From Pelargonium nanum (Eukaryota; Streptophyta; Magnoliopsida; Geraniales; Geraniaceae): a stretch of 55,846 nucleotides of DNA. Positions 33,361-45,600 of this stretch are shown here, piece after piece (position 1 is the first letter of the stretch; each line of letters opens with the position of its first letter). Below the pieces are notes generated by a model that saw only the letters and a list, made by a program, of their open reading frames with translations, was not told the DNA's origin and did not search any database. The position numbers were made by a program, and so were the translations under genes. The DNA lies in the NCBI GenBank assembly GCA_036897485.1, contig JAYMTF010000088.1:1-55846 (forward strand). The letters run 5' to 3'.

Positions 33361-35821
33361 TCACTGAAAGATTTGTACCTTTACACGAAAGAGTCCTGTT
33401 TGGTCCTCCTTTTGTAGCGCATTCTGTTTTATCCCTTTCTGAACCCACAACATGCCTCGAGCACCAATCTCTCTGACATTGGTGCTCTGATTCACAACCG
33501 TCTTTCCTCTTGCATTCTCTTTCCCAGCAGCTGGCAATTTGTTGGGCCCACTCACTCCTACCTTCAACTTTGCATCACCTTTGCTCGCAGCAGTAAATGA
33601 GTCCTTTCCATTTACTGGAGGTGGCAAAGATTTTGAATGTGATTTCTGATACAGAGCCTGCAGGATTTAGTACAACTCATATTCTTAATCTCTCATGCTT
33701 ACAGTGTTCTCATAATTACTAAGACCTACCAATCAGTTAACGAAAAACACTGTATAGTTCAAAATTAGCTGTTAGAAAAAGTTGTCATGAACGTAATGTT
33801 CTACACATAATTTCCAGTACTAAGACTGCTCATAAAAAATAATCTACGTGCATTTCATCAAAATATTATATTGTCTATGTTCTTTAAAGTTCTCCTACGA
33901 GAGTGTCTCAGAAATGTAAAGATTTTCACCTTTGACTTTGCAGCTTCCTGGTAGATTGGCTTCATCTTATCAACCCTTCTCGATTTGTCAACTTGAAAAG
34001 TAGTTGCCTTGGGTGCATTAGAAACTTTGGCTTTGTTCTTAACTGTGTGAGCCTTCTTCACTACATTTTTGCTGTCCGGGGTTATTTCTTTGACCATTAT
34101 AGATGAAGCCTTTAAATTCTTGACGTCCTGACTTGGATTGCAAGATGAATCCACACTAGACTTGCCAGACAAAGATTTACGGACATTTGATTCCCTTTTA
34201 TCTTTATTAACTTCCACTCTTGATGGTTGTCTCGTAGCGCAGCTTTTCCTTAGAGTAATCTTCATAACTTCCAAAAGCCTACTATTGTTATTAATCTCCA
34301 ATCTTGATACTTCGGGGAAGTTTTGCTGTTGTTCCTGATTATTAACCGATGTGACAGTGCTACTAGAGCTCCCAACTGCCTCATCCACCTTAGAGTTCAA
34401 ACTACTTGCTGAATTGCTGGAAGATGGTATAGGGTTTGAATAATTTGCTTTTGATTTTTCATCTGAACGACTTTCATGAATCAATCTTGTATCTGAAGTT
34501 CTTTTCAACTTTGAAAAGCTTGATTTGGGTTTTCTTTCCTCTCGTGACGATTTCTCCCTTGGAGCCTTAACTTGGCGCTCCTTATTTGAGAACAACTTGC
34601 AACCATTTTCTCTCCATTTCTGGCTCTTGAACTCATTCCCTCTCGATCTTGAGACTGAGTTAGAATTTTTCGGTGAAGGTGGCCCCGGTAAGCTATAGTC
34701 TACAACTGTTTCACCGTCTCCAGAAAGAGATAATGCAGATTTTAACTCGCTGGAAGGACATTGGTGGACCCTAAGGTTTAAAAGAATTTTGTTATCTATC
34801 TACTACATAACAGAACTTCATACCGTCATTGCAAAACTAAGTGACAAAATAAGATGCTTACGGGTGGCTTGTCCGGAACCATTCGTCATTGCTGCAAATG
34901 CAAAGCACCAAAAGGAAATTTAATAAGGGACATACTGGTTATAAATTAAATGAAAGAAGAAAACATCAAATTCTGATAATGACTCATAGCCAGTTATCTA
35001 GAGACTCACACATCTTGATTGTTTATCTTGGCTTCTAAGTTCAGATCAACCCACATTGGTGCTTCAATTTCTTCCTGTGTAACAGAGAGTCAAAGCCAAA
35101 GCAATAATGAGTGAGTAAGGAACCAAAAAGTAATATCTAAATCGAAGAATGAAAATTGAGGAACTCAAATCATAATCTAATGACTCTTAAGTTATCACCA
35201 CCCAGTGCCCAATAAGACTATGAAAAGGAACTTCACCGAATTACATTTTCTTATTCTTACGCTGGTTTTCTCATGTCTAACACACAAATGACGAAAAATC
35301 TAATACCTGAGACCTCAAGTCCATTTTCTTCTCAACATTACCTCAACAACCAACAATTGACAAATCATTCGTGCTTTTGCACATAGGCTATTTGAACGTC
35401 TCAAATCCATGACCTCAAGGACACAAATCAGCAATCTTAATCTTAGGCCAACACAACAGCCCAATACATACAAATTTTACATACAAAAGAAACATAGAAA
35501 TATAAAGACCACAAGTAATTAAAACCCTGAACAAATTATAAACACAAGAACATTATAACATTTCATACGGAACCCAATATCAATAAACAGCACATAATAC
35601 AGATGAAGAAACGCAATCAAACAAGCATTCCAAACACAATAGAACCCTAAGACAGCAAAAACCCATATAATAAAAACACAAAATAAACGCAACCCTAGAG
35701 CTACAATTTTCGAAAACGCAATAAAGAAACCAAATTGAAGATTCAAGACCCACTACCAATCTTCAATGGAAATGAAAATTACCAGGAAAGCCCAGTGATC
35801 ATCTCCCTTGTTGAGGGCCAT
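33361..35821 (-). CDS. Conserved-looking basic plant protein of unknown function
   Basis: Five exons on the minus strand, 35821-35783, 35074-35010, 34891-34862, 34770-33930 and 33657-33361, encode 423 residues; all introns are GT-AG and phases agree. The first 45 residues are acidic and aromatic (MALNKGDDHWAFL, then EEIEAPMWVDLNLEAK, then NDEWFRTSH). The rest is basic, rich in Ser, Lys and Asn, and predicted disordered, with KKAHTVKNKAKVS-like tracts and a final RGMLWVQKGIKQNALQ segment. There is no catalytic motif, membrane helix or zinc site. An ordered acidic head on a long basic tail suggests a nuclear or cytoskeletal adaptor, but that is a guess. The small third exon (30 nt) is required by the frame. 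I think the N-terminal motif recurs in other dicots, from memory only. Confidence 0.75.
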
Positions 35822-36030
35822 TTCTCCACCTCTGACCTTCGTATTGATGATTTTGATTCGAAAAATCTCCGAATTTTGTTTATTGCTCAAGCTTTGAGAC
35901 AGGGCTTGGGAGGCTCCAATCCTCCATTTTCATCTGATGGAGTTATGGGTTCTCTCTCTCACAGAAACGCAGGACATTGTCAAGTTTGGAGGTCTTTTAC
36001 GACGCCGTTTCGGGTGGTTGCTAATTAGGT

Positions 36031-37292
36031 CCGGTTGCTTTGCTGGTGGTGAGACTAATAACCGCTTGATTTGCTGGACCCGGTAATTTTAACGGCTCTG
36101 ATTTCTTACGACAACGTGGGTGGGGAATTTAGATCAAGTTATATTGATGTGTGATGTGTGGCCGTGCGACTCCAGATTATTTGACCGTTGGGAGATTTCA
36201 AATCTAGTGGGAAATGGGAATATGATAATGTCACCTCACGGTCATTCATGAAAGTGAAGGACAAGTTAATATTTCACGCTTGTAACTTGGAAGGGATTTT
36301 CTTGTTAATTGTTTTCCTTCTCATTTATTGTTGGACAACAAAAGTGAAGTGAGATTATACATTTATACATGTGATCCAGAGTAAACAAAACACTTATACA
36401 TTTATACATGTAGAGGGTTGGATTTGAGCTTTCACATTTATAATATTTTCGCATTGAGATTTTACTTGAACTTGTATGATAATGAATTGCACGGTTGCAC
36501 ATCACAAAAGTAATGCATCGTTAAACAAAATTCAAGGGACTCATGTATTTCAGATCAAGTGTGATAGTAAAAATTTATGTCAGTATAAAAATAAGGGTAT
36601 GTGAATTACAGAGATAACTTTAGAGTTCAAAGTATGTTAATTTTTTTATATTAATATCTTATAACTTGAGGGATTATTTATACTCACGAATTCAAGATGT
36701 GTGGAGCGATATATTGCGTTGTAATTAGTTGTAGAGAATTGCAAGTGAGATTTGATGATATCACGCGTCTGTCTTGTTGATGCCATGAGCTCAAATGATG
36801 ATTATATTTGCTAGATAACGATGTCGTAGTATGTGAAAATGATGTCACGATGATGTGACGTTGAGGCCCACTAATGATGTGCCAATGAATACATTGTCAT
36901 AACACACGTATAATGTTACAATTTTAGTATACTCGAGGCGTTAGGACCTTTAAAGGTCACTTGAATAACATGTTTAATAAGTGATCTCAAGGCGTACCAT
37001 GTTCAAAGCCTTCAAGTGTACTAGAGGGCTTGAACGTCCCGACGGCTTGGGAATCCAGGTGATCCGGCACCTCGAGATTGAGTCGTAATAGGTGCACCCT
37101 CAAGGTCTTGGAGGTGTGCTTTCGGATCTTTAGCTAGCCCAATCGAGGGTCAGGTAGTAGTTGTTGACTTGTTTTCCATTCTTTAACCAAAAAAATAGAG
37201 ACAACTTAAATTTGCTTGAGATTAAACAAACTCGTCATCTTCTTAAGCATGAACAACAATTTAATTATGAAATATATATATGTAAAAAAGGT
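36031..37292. other. Intergenic
   Basis: No gene seen. ACTTATACATTTATACATGT-type phrases are repeated at about 36355 and 36392. The 36900-37150 part is richer in GC and contains no frame longer than a few codons with meaning. Confidence 0.45.
37284..37289 (-). terminator. Pol III terminator of tRNA-Gly
   Basis: Six consecutive T on the minus strand begin 4 nt after the tRNA 3' end, the normal RNA polymerase III stop. Confidence 0.8.
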
Positions 37293-37363
37293 TGCGCATC
37301 CAGGGAATCGAACCCTGGTCAGTACCGTGGGAGGGTACTATGATACCACTACACCAGATGCGC
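37293..37363 (-). tRNA. tRNA-Gly (anticodon CCC)
   Basis: A 71-nt cloverleaf reads on the minus strand. The acceptor stem is GCGCATC/GATGCGC with discriminator A, and the D arm lies in TGGTGTAGTGGTATCAT. The anticodon stem GTACC/GGTAC surrounds the loop CTCCCAC, which places CCC at positions 34-36. The T arm is CAGGG-TTCGATT-CCCTG. There is no intron. Length 71 is normal for tRNA-Gly. Internal A and B boxes are intact, and a T6 stop follows, so it looks functional. It is transcribed away from LHCB3, whose TATA-like box is about 210 bp beyond its 5' end. Confidence 0.96.
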
Positions 37364-37441
37364 TTCTTGCTTTGATGTGTTCAATTCAGTTTTATATACT
37401 GACATAACCAGCAGTGTATATAAGTGGAGATTATACAAGTG

Positions 37442-37580
37442 GATAGAAGGATATGATGTGGAGATGCATCAAATCCTTTAAAGCCATGTGATTGGCCAAC
37501 ACAAACCTCAGTATCACACAACCTCCTCCTCCTCTCAACCTCAACCACTCATTTTGCTCCTCTACTTTTCCATATATATT
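37442..37580 (+). promoter_or_regulatory. LHCB3 core promoter with GATA, CCAAT and TATA motifs
   Basis: GATA occurs at 37442 and 37450 (I-box-like spacing), an inverted CCAAT (ATTGG) at 37491, and TATATATT at 37573-37580, about 115 bp before the LHCB3 ATG. Paired GATA motifs upstream of CCAAT and TATA are typical of light-regulated Lhcb promoters. Binding is inferred. Confidence 0.6.
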
Positions 37581-37691
37581 CACTCCTTCACCACCTCTTT
37601 TTCTACACAATTCTTCAATCTCCACTTAACTCACACTTTTTGAAACACAAAGTAAAAACAAGGCAAAGAGCTAGGAAGCTTGGAGGTGGTG

Positions 37692-39173
37692 ATGGCAATG
37701 GCAAGCTCAAGCCTTCTCACAACCCCATTTTTGGGCCAAAACAGAGTCAATGCCAATCCTCTCAGGGATGTTGTCTGCATGGGAACTCCCAAATACACCA
37801 TGGTTGGTTTTTGTTTTTGTTTTGGTTTCTACCAACTTTCACTTCTCGATCTTATAATTATACATTAGTAGATCCATATAGTAACTGTGTTTTATTATGT
37901 GTATGTTTAGTCAGGAAATAACCTGTGGTATGGACCAGACAGAGTGAAGTACTTGGGACCCTTCTCAGCTCAGACTCCGTCATACCTCACCGGAGAATTC
38001 CCCGGCGACTATGGTTGGGACACCGCCGGTCTGTCTGCTGACCCTGAGGCTTTTGCCAAGAACAGGGCTCTTGAGGTAGTTACAGCTCATTTAATTAGTC
38101 CCAGAAAACAGTTTTCATTTTCTATTGTTGGGTGCAGCTAAACAAGTTATTCAGTTTTTTAAAGAATTCTTTTATGAAAAACTAGAGAAATAGTCCGCTC
38201 GTATGCCCTTCAAGTGGTTCGGGTGGTTTAGACTAAAGGGGAGAACAACAATACATTCGGTCTTATCATGAGTGTATTCTAGCTTCGTCGTCTCAAATTA
38301 TTAGTATAAAACTTATGTTTGTTGGATGTCTACGAACAAATTCGCTCATACTCTCGCAAGGGTTTTTAGTTCGATATCAGGCTTATTTGGTTGGATCGAT
38401 CTTCAAACTCCAGCTCTTTTTCGCATTTGTTATTCACGGATTAATTTTATCTGTTGAGCTACACATCAGGAATAACTCTTCTTTTTAACCCAAAATTAAT
38501 CTCACCTGACTTGACGATAATTAAACCCACACGATCAGTCACCATAGATGTGTGTCTTGACCATTGAGTCATTTCCCAACGGGGATTATTAAAATTCTCT
38601 ATTTTGCACCTCTTATTAGAATGACAATTGGCTTGACTCATAGCTAATAATTTGAAATTTCAGGTGATCCATGGAAGATGGGCAATGCTTGGAGCCCTAG
38701 GGTGCATCACCCCAGAAGTCCTAGAGAAATGGGTGAAAGTGGACTTCAAGGAGCCAGTTTGGTTCAAAGCTGGAGCTCAAATCTTCTCTGAAGGTGGCCT
38801 TGACTACTTGGGCAACCCCAACCTTGTCCATGCCCAGAGCATTCTTGCTGTTCTAGGTTTCCAGGTCCTCCTCATGGGACTTGTTGAAGGTTTCAGAATC
38901 AATGGCCTCGATGGCGTCGGAGAAGGCAATGACCTCTACCCTGGCGGCCAATACTTCGACCCTCTAGGCCTCGCGGACGATCCCACCACCTTCGCTGAGC
39001 TCAAGGTCAAGGAAATCAAGAACGGGCGATTAGCCATGTTCTCCATGTTCGGGTTCTTTGTTCAAGCCATTGTCACCGGAAAGGGTCCCCTGGAGAACCT
39101 CTTGGACCACCTTGACAACCCGGTGGCCAACAATGCCTGGGTCTACGCCACCAAGTTCGTTCCTGGATCGTAA
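37692..39173 (+). CDS. LHCB3: Chlorophyll a/b-binding protein LHCB3 (LHCII type III)
   Basis: Three exons, 37692-37802, 37911-38075 and 38664-39173, encode 261 residues. The protein is made with a short Ser-rich chloroplast transit peptide and inserts in thylakoids as part of LHCII trimers, linking strongly bound trimers to photosystem II. Visible features: trimer motif WYGPDR (43-48); helix B with E92/H95/R97 in EVIHGRWAM; helix A with E209/N212/R214 in EIKNGRLAM; the lumenal loop [17 protein letters not shown]-terminus [14 protein letters not shown]. The short mature N-terminus without the phosphorylated Thr segment of LHCB1/2 is the mark of LHCB3. The first of two nearby ATGs (37692, 37698) was taken. 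Intron 2 holds a diverged SINE on the opposite strand. Confidence 0.97.
38452..38586 (-). mobile_element. Diverged SINE, family A, in LHCB3 intron 2
   Basis: Read on the minus strand it aligns with the SINE at 32458 along its length: GACTCAATGGTCAAGACACACATCT over the A box, a decayed B box (GGGTTTAATTATC), TTTTGGGTTAAAAAGAAGAG, and the end TGTGTAGCTCAAC. No clear target duplication or A tail remains, so it is an older copy. Confidence 0.75.
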
Positions 39174-39674
39174 ATGACATCTTTGTAGAGCTTGTGAACC
39201 TGTAATATTTGTATCAATCTTGATCTTATCTGTGAAAACAAAAATTGACAAGAAATTGGTGCAACATTTTCATTATCCAACAAATTCTGGTCATGCCAAC
39301 CCGGCCAAGAAAATGCAACGTAAACAATATTTTTCTTTGCCATACAATAAGTTTCGGTACATCAATGACAACATAATATAGACATGTAACTGGCTCATCT
39401 ATTCGACGAAGGGCTCTGGAAAAAAAAGACGTATTCTGTATGCACAAGATCATCAATCTTTCAACTAAGCAATAAAAAAATCGGTTCATATACAAATGCA
39501 ATTATGAATCTGAACTCTACCATCACACTATAGACACTCATAATGTTGTCATACATATATGAACTGCTCCAAGGCAAAGTTGGACAACATTTTTTTTCTC
39601 AGATTCTATACGAGCCACCTTCATCGTTGTCTTTACTTCAGTAAAGATCATTGATCTGAACCTAGAAAACTACA
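39174..39674. other. 3' UTRs between convergent LHCB3 and myosin
   Basis: The two genes converge with 501 bp between stop codons. Both 3' UTRs must fit here and may overlap as antisense transcripts. No other feature is seen. Confidence 0.6.
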
Positions 39675-42600
39675 CTATGTTGCTGCTCTTATCTTCCCCC
39701 ACCATTTGCGGCGCTTTTCAGTTTCTGAATGCCCGCGTTTGTGTAGCCTCACCTTTGTTTCTCTTAACCGAGCTTTGAAGTCTTTCTTCCATGACTCAAA
39801 CCTGATTTTCAGTTGCTTGAGCTCCTCGAAGGGATGTGACATATGTGAAGGAGAATTTGCCAGTGGTTTGACCTCGTATATAGATTTGGCGTCATTATCA
39901 AAAGTTTGCTTCTGCCGCTCAAACTCCTTTGCCAGGTTGTTGATGGATAGTGCACTGCCATTAGTTTCTCGTGCTGGTCCAACATTAGTAGAATGTCTTA
40001 CATACGTGTTTACATCAGGGGTCCGAGATCCCGTGGATGTGATATCCAAGGAATCACAACTGTGAGAATCGTCATGTTTTCCAGGTGGTGATGCATCGTC
40101 GGCAGCAAGACTTTTCTTTGCTGCGGCAAGGCTCATCTGCATCAAAATCACATTTAGAACTCTTGGGCAAATAAAGTCGGATAAAGTTCTTATAATGCAT
40201 TAAAAGGTAAAATTAGTATTCATATTATTTTTTACGGTGAGCTTTGACGCAATGGTAAAGTTGCTGTCTTGTGACTTTGAGGTCACGGGTTTGCAAAAGC
40301 AAGGGTAAAATGCGTACATAAATGACCTTCCTCATACCCCACAACGTTGGGAGCCTATTGCGCTAGGCCACCCTTTTTAGTTATATTGATTTTTTATCTT
40401 TTGGGTTCAAAATGTTTGATGTTACACGGAGATAAGTTATAGGAGCATATGCAAACTCACCTGCAAAGACGACATCTGTTTCTGCCACATCTCTTCCATT
40501 GATTTCATCTTTTCCTCATAATCTGACCATCTCTTCTCATACATGTGTACTTGCTCCTGTAGTGCAGCATTTTCCTCTTCCTTTTGTCCCAAAGCTGCTT
40601 CTGCCTTCACAACACGCCTCCGAAGTTCTTCCACAAGCGCATGCACCTGCTCTATTGGTATATTCTGCCCAGACAACACGATATTATCATTTTTTGTCCT
40701 CAAGAAATTATTCATGTTCAAGACAAAAGGAGAGAAAGAAGACCCATATACTTCTATTTTTATTTACCAACAGTTTACTTTCTACGATTATTCAGAGCAG
40801 TTGTTATAGCATCGGTCATTTCAACCAAGGGCTCAAATAAATACACAGAGGACTAAAACTATACTAAAGAACCGATTAGAACACTGCAAAGATACCTTAG
40901 TTTCTGAAGTTTTCCACTCTGGCTGAACAGATTTTGCATTCTCAACATGTGGTTTCTTCATACTGTGCATGGAATTATATTGTTTTCGAACCAACCAACC
41001 ACGAATAACTGCAAGGGAGTAAAAGATGAGGGATAAGACAAATATATGCACACACACACACACACTCACATATATATATATATATATGTTAAGCAACCAC
41101 TATTTTTAAACTGAATAGAAGAATATTACCAGATTGCAAATATATGATTGCCCCCCTCTGCTCATCAACAGTTTTAAGAGAACTAGATGAATATGTCTTT
41201 ACCAATGTATCATATTCCTTTCTAGCTTTTTCGCCACGTACAACTGCAATGTAAAATCCCAATCAAATAATTAATTCGAAAAACTCCTCAAATCCAAGTC
41301 ATGATTGAAACAAAATCAAGTACTGCTTGTAACCACTTAAATTTAAAAAATGAATAACAGTAACATTATAAAAAATCTAAAAGAGAGGCCAACAAAAATA
41401 ACAAAATCATAGAATCAGCAAAGGAACTCTATCAGGAAAAACAACTGAAGTTGAAATACGACTGGCATTACATGATTGCAGTGCAGTAACTCCTTTTTTG
41501 AGTTCGTGGAGACTACTTTGAGCTTGACGACGACGGAAGCACCTTTGAACCCCCACTACACCTTGCACAATTCGTTTCCTCTTGTTCTCCAACTCAGCAA
41601 GCTAAAAACCAACATGGCAAAACAACACCAGAGAGACTATTATGAGATAATTACATTCTGAAAAAACATGAGAAGAGAAAGCTGTTCAATTCAGTTGCTA
41701 AACTCACCTGCCCTGTTCGAAGATACAATTTCGTATAGCCAATTTGATACATTTCAGGGAACACATTAAATTGTTGTAGGACAGCAACTGATATGCTTAG
41801 CGGATCCTGGGAAACATTGACATCGGAAAGTAGGACACCATACCTAATATACAAGCAGGCAAACAAGAAAAAATTACTTCGCAATTTAGAACAAGCACAC
41901 AAAACAATTCATGAAAGGTTTCAGCATCTACCTTCCAGCGAACTCCTGATGAGTCATTCGAGTAGGATAGCCAGATCTTGAGATCCTAACCACCTCTAGA
42001 ACTCCACAACACCTAAGTTGTTGTAAGACAAGGTCCTCTTGAAATAACCCAGGAAGCTGCTTATCATTAGGTTTTATGCAACGAATGAAGTGAGGTGTGG
42101 TTCTTTCCAACTGCTGCATTAGTTTGAAAAGTTGACTCTGCAAGAATTAAGAAAAATAAATTTAGAAGAAAAGTAAAAACTTAAGAATTTAGTAAATAAG
42201 ATCCACAATAACTGAAGCACATTTTATTATCATCCTTTCACTGACAAACTGTTGTATGTTTGATCACTAAAGCAAACATTAGTTCATCATACTGAAGGAG
42301 ATTCTGAAAAATTTTAGCTAAACACAGATTGTACAACTTGTGTTCGCTGATGGGTGTAAGATAAGAATTTGATTATATAACTCCATCAATCACATTCACA
42401 CTAGCAATACAAGATATTGAGCAGAAGTTTGATTATTGCATTGCCTATTCAGGTTTTGTAGCCTGAGCTTTTCTTATTCGTATTCTAGAGCTAGCTATTG
42501 ATTTATAATACATAAAGGCACAAGAGGATTTACCTTGAACTTTGTCACAACACTTTGCTTCTGAGAGTCCAAGGCTCCTTGGTTAAGCGTTTTCGATGCA

Positions 42601-45600
42601 AACAACTGAGGTAGTTGGCAACTGCATGATGAGAGGAGTTGGATGAGACCAGACTCCAGTGGATCTCTGTTCTTTTCCAAAAATCCATCTGTATCATATA
42701 TAACCTAATAAAAGTCCAGATGTCAGTGCGACTTCTTGACATGTTTACTTTCATCGTGCTTATAAAGTTATACTGAAATGAACACAGAGCCTCATTACTT
42801 CAATAGCAGAACTGAATTCACTAGTAAAATTCTGCTATTGCATATCTCAAAATCCAAGCAATGACTAACCTCTGCTGCAAAATGACGAATGCTAAAAGCC
42901 CCATCCCTTTCTCCCTTGAAACAAGGCATGGAATTCAGGTGCTGCTTGAGCTTACCAGCGAGTGTCAAATCATTAGCCTTGGGAAACTTTGATTCTTCAT
43001 CCAATAAAGATAGTATCCCTATAGGTTTCTGCACAATGAACATCATAACAAAAAAAAAGTGACTACTCGGACCACAGATTTTAGTATTCAGAATTAAGTG
43101 ACAAAACAAAAGAATAAGAATGGCATCCATCATTAGCACTTAAAAGCAGACCTTAAATATCATAAACAATAATATTGTATTATTTATAGCTTTTAAGACA
43201 CAAAGGGAGATAAATACATGAAGGTAAAATACCATCCAAATATCAAATTGATAATGAAAGAGAATGTGATGTCAGAAAAATGATACAAGGGATTCAGTAC
43301 AGCAAAGCAAATGGATAATGAAGACCGGCTATTGAACAATTGAATTACCTTCTCAATAAGATCTAAGCACTCTTGGTTGTCCTCAAACTCAACTTTAGTC
43401 CAATCAATTCCATCCAATTCATACTCCTGAAATAAATAAACATGTTGTGGGATTACAAACCATAACAATCAAACCAGTAATAATCATCACAGGAAGTTAA
43501 ATTAATCCATCGAGGAAGAAATCATACAACTAGTTTGTGCAAAGAAAACAAGAATATCAGGTAATTAAATGTGGTATATGGAACTATTGGCACGGCAAGG
43601 AATTTTTGCAGGGTAGTGAACAATTTCCAGTGTCTTTAACTACAGTAATCTCTATGAGTATGTATATAGCATGCTGCCATATGGTTCAATATATAAGGAA
43701 AGAATTGAGTTTATAATATATTTTTAGGACTGACCTCCTGCTCAAGTTTAAATAGATGACGGTTGAAGTGCTGCTGCAGTCTCTCATTTGCATAATTGAT
43801 GCAGAACTGTTCAAAGCTATTTTTCTGAAAGTGCATAGAAGTAATTGTTAACAGAGGTAACATTAAATTACACTAAAAGCTTCAATGGACAGAGATTGCA
43901 TACCGGAAATGATTCGAACCCATAAATATCAAGAATACTTATGGATCTCCCAGTAAGCTGTTTGCCAACTTCAAGTGACTTGTTAATCTGTACTACAAGC
44001 CAGTCGAACAAGCTTGCATAGACGAATTTTGCCAATGCATCTCTGGTGTCAATTGCCTGAACAAGAGTTTGATACTAAGTTTTTATGTAACAATATAAAG
44101 ACTAACACGTTTTCTATGGATCCCTACATATAAGTTGCTTACTAATTTGCATTCAACAAAATTTTGAGAAGCATACAGACCAAAAAACGGGACACGTGAT
44201 CCAAGAGTGGGCTTGGCAAATCATGGATCCCAGAAGTTGAAGGGGTGGGCGGGAATGTCTGTGCATGCATGTGTGCAGTAAACAGAGAAAGGGAGATTGA
44301 ATGAAGACAGAGCTCTTAATTAAGTTTGAGAATACCTGCTGCAATGTCAACATTTTAGCCATACTATCTTTGCCAACTTGAATTCTACGTGTTGATAAAG
44401 CTGACATCAGGTCCTGGATGCTGCAACCCATCAATCTGGAAGCACTGGTTACAGCTGCCCAGAAAAAAAATGAGAAAGGTGAGTACTAGTTAAGATGAAA
44501 TCATAATCATTCAACATCGAGCAAAAATTTAACCCCAGCTCTGGAAAAAAAAAGTGAATAATGAAAACACCGAAATTAGCATAAGTGATTTCATTATATG
44601 ACCAATCATAGATAGATAGATAGATACAATTAGTATTACAAACTCAAATCCATCAATGAAGCACTCTAAAAACAAGTCACCAATTCACCATAAAAAAGTA
44701 AGCACACTAAACTAAGAATAAAGATACTACCTTCATCAGCAACCACCTCCACATGATTTTCATTGTCAATAACTTGGAATGATACATTTCCCAGCCACAA
44801 TACTGCAGCCAGCATTGCAAATGCTTGCTCTTGATCTTCTTTGCATATTTGAACCGTGTTTAATGCGTCCTGGAGAAATGGGAAAACAAACTAAATGACA
44901 GGAAAGAGGGAAGTAAACTCCAAAAAAGAGGTTAGAATTCCATCTATTATGAATTACCATAAGCTTGTGAAATTTCTGAGCGTCATCCACACCATCAATT
45001 GTCAAGCAGTTGCTTTGATTAAGATATTTGTACTCATTAGCCATTTTAAGATTCAAAGACTCTGCAATGAAAAAGTATATCCCACATAAGATGGAGAACT
45101 TCCATATACCTTGGCTATAAATTAAAAAATTAAAAGAAATAAATAAGAAAGCTCGATCATATCAAAATATAAACGCACTGTGGACAGTATTACATTTTCC
45201 AAAAAGAAAATGGCATTTACACAACCTGAAACTAGCTACATTTTAAAGTTCCATATAAAGCTACTACACTAGGAAGACGTATTGATCCAAAGATAAAGCC
45301 AAGCAAACTGGTTTTGATTATATACACTCAAAGATACCATTGTTCTGGGCCAATTGCCGTGAAGCAGAAGCTAAGAGATCTGTTACCTCTAACGTGATGG
45401 CTTCTTAAACATCAAAACTTCTAAGTCCCAAATATTTTTTTCCAAAACATTAGAAGAGGTTCACAGTCTTAGCTATTTTTGGCGAAACAGTAAGAAAAAA
45501 TCATAGTAATACTGAAAAAAGTACCTTTAAGGATTGTTGGAGCACCAGCACAAAGTTGATAGAATATATGATATGACCTTTCACCATATGCCAGCTGAAC

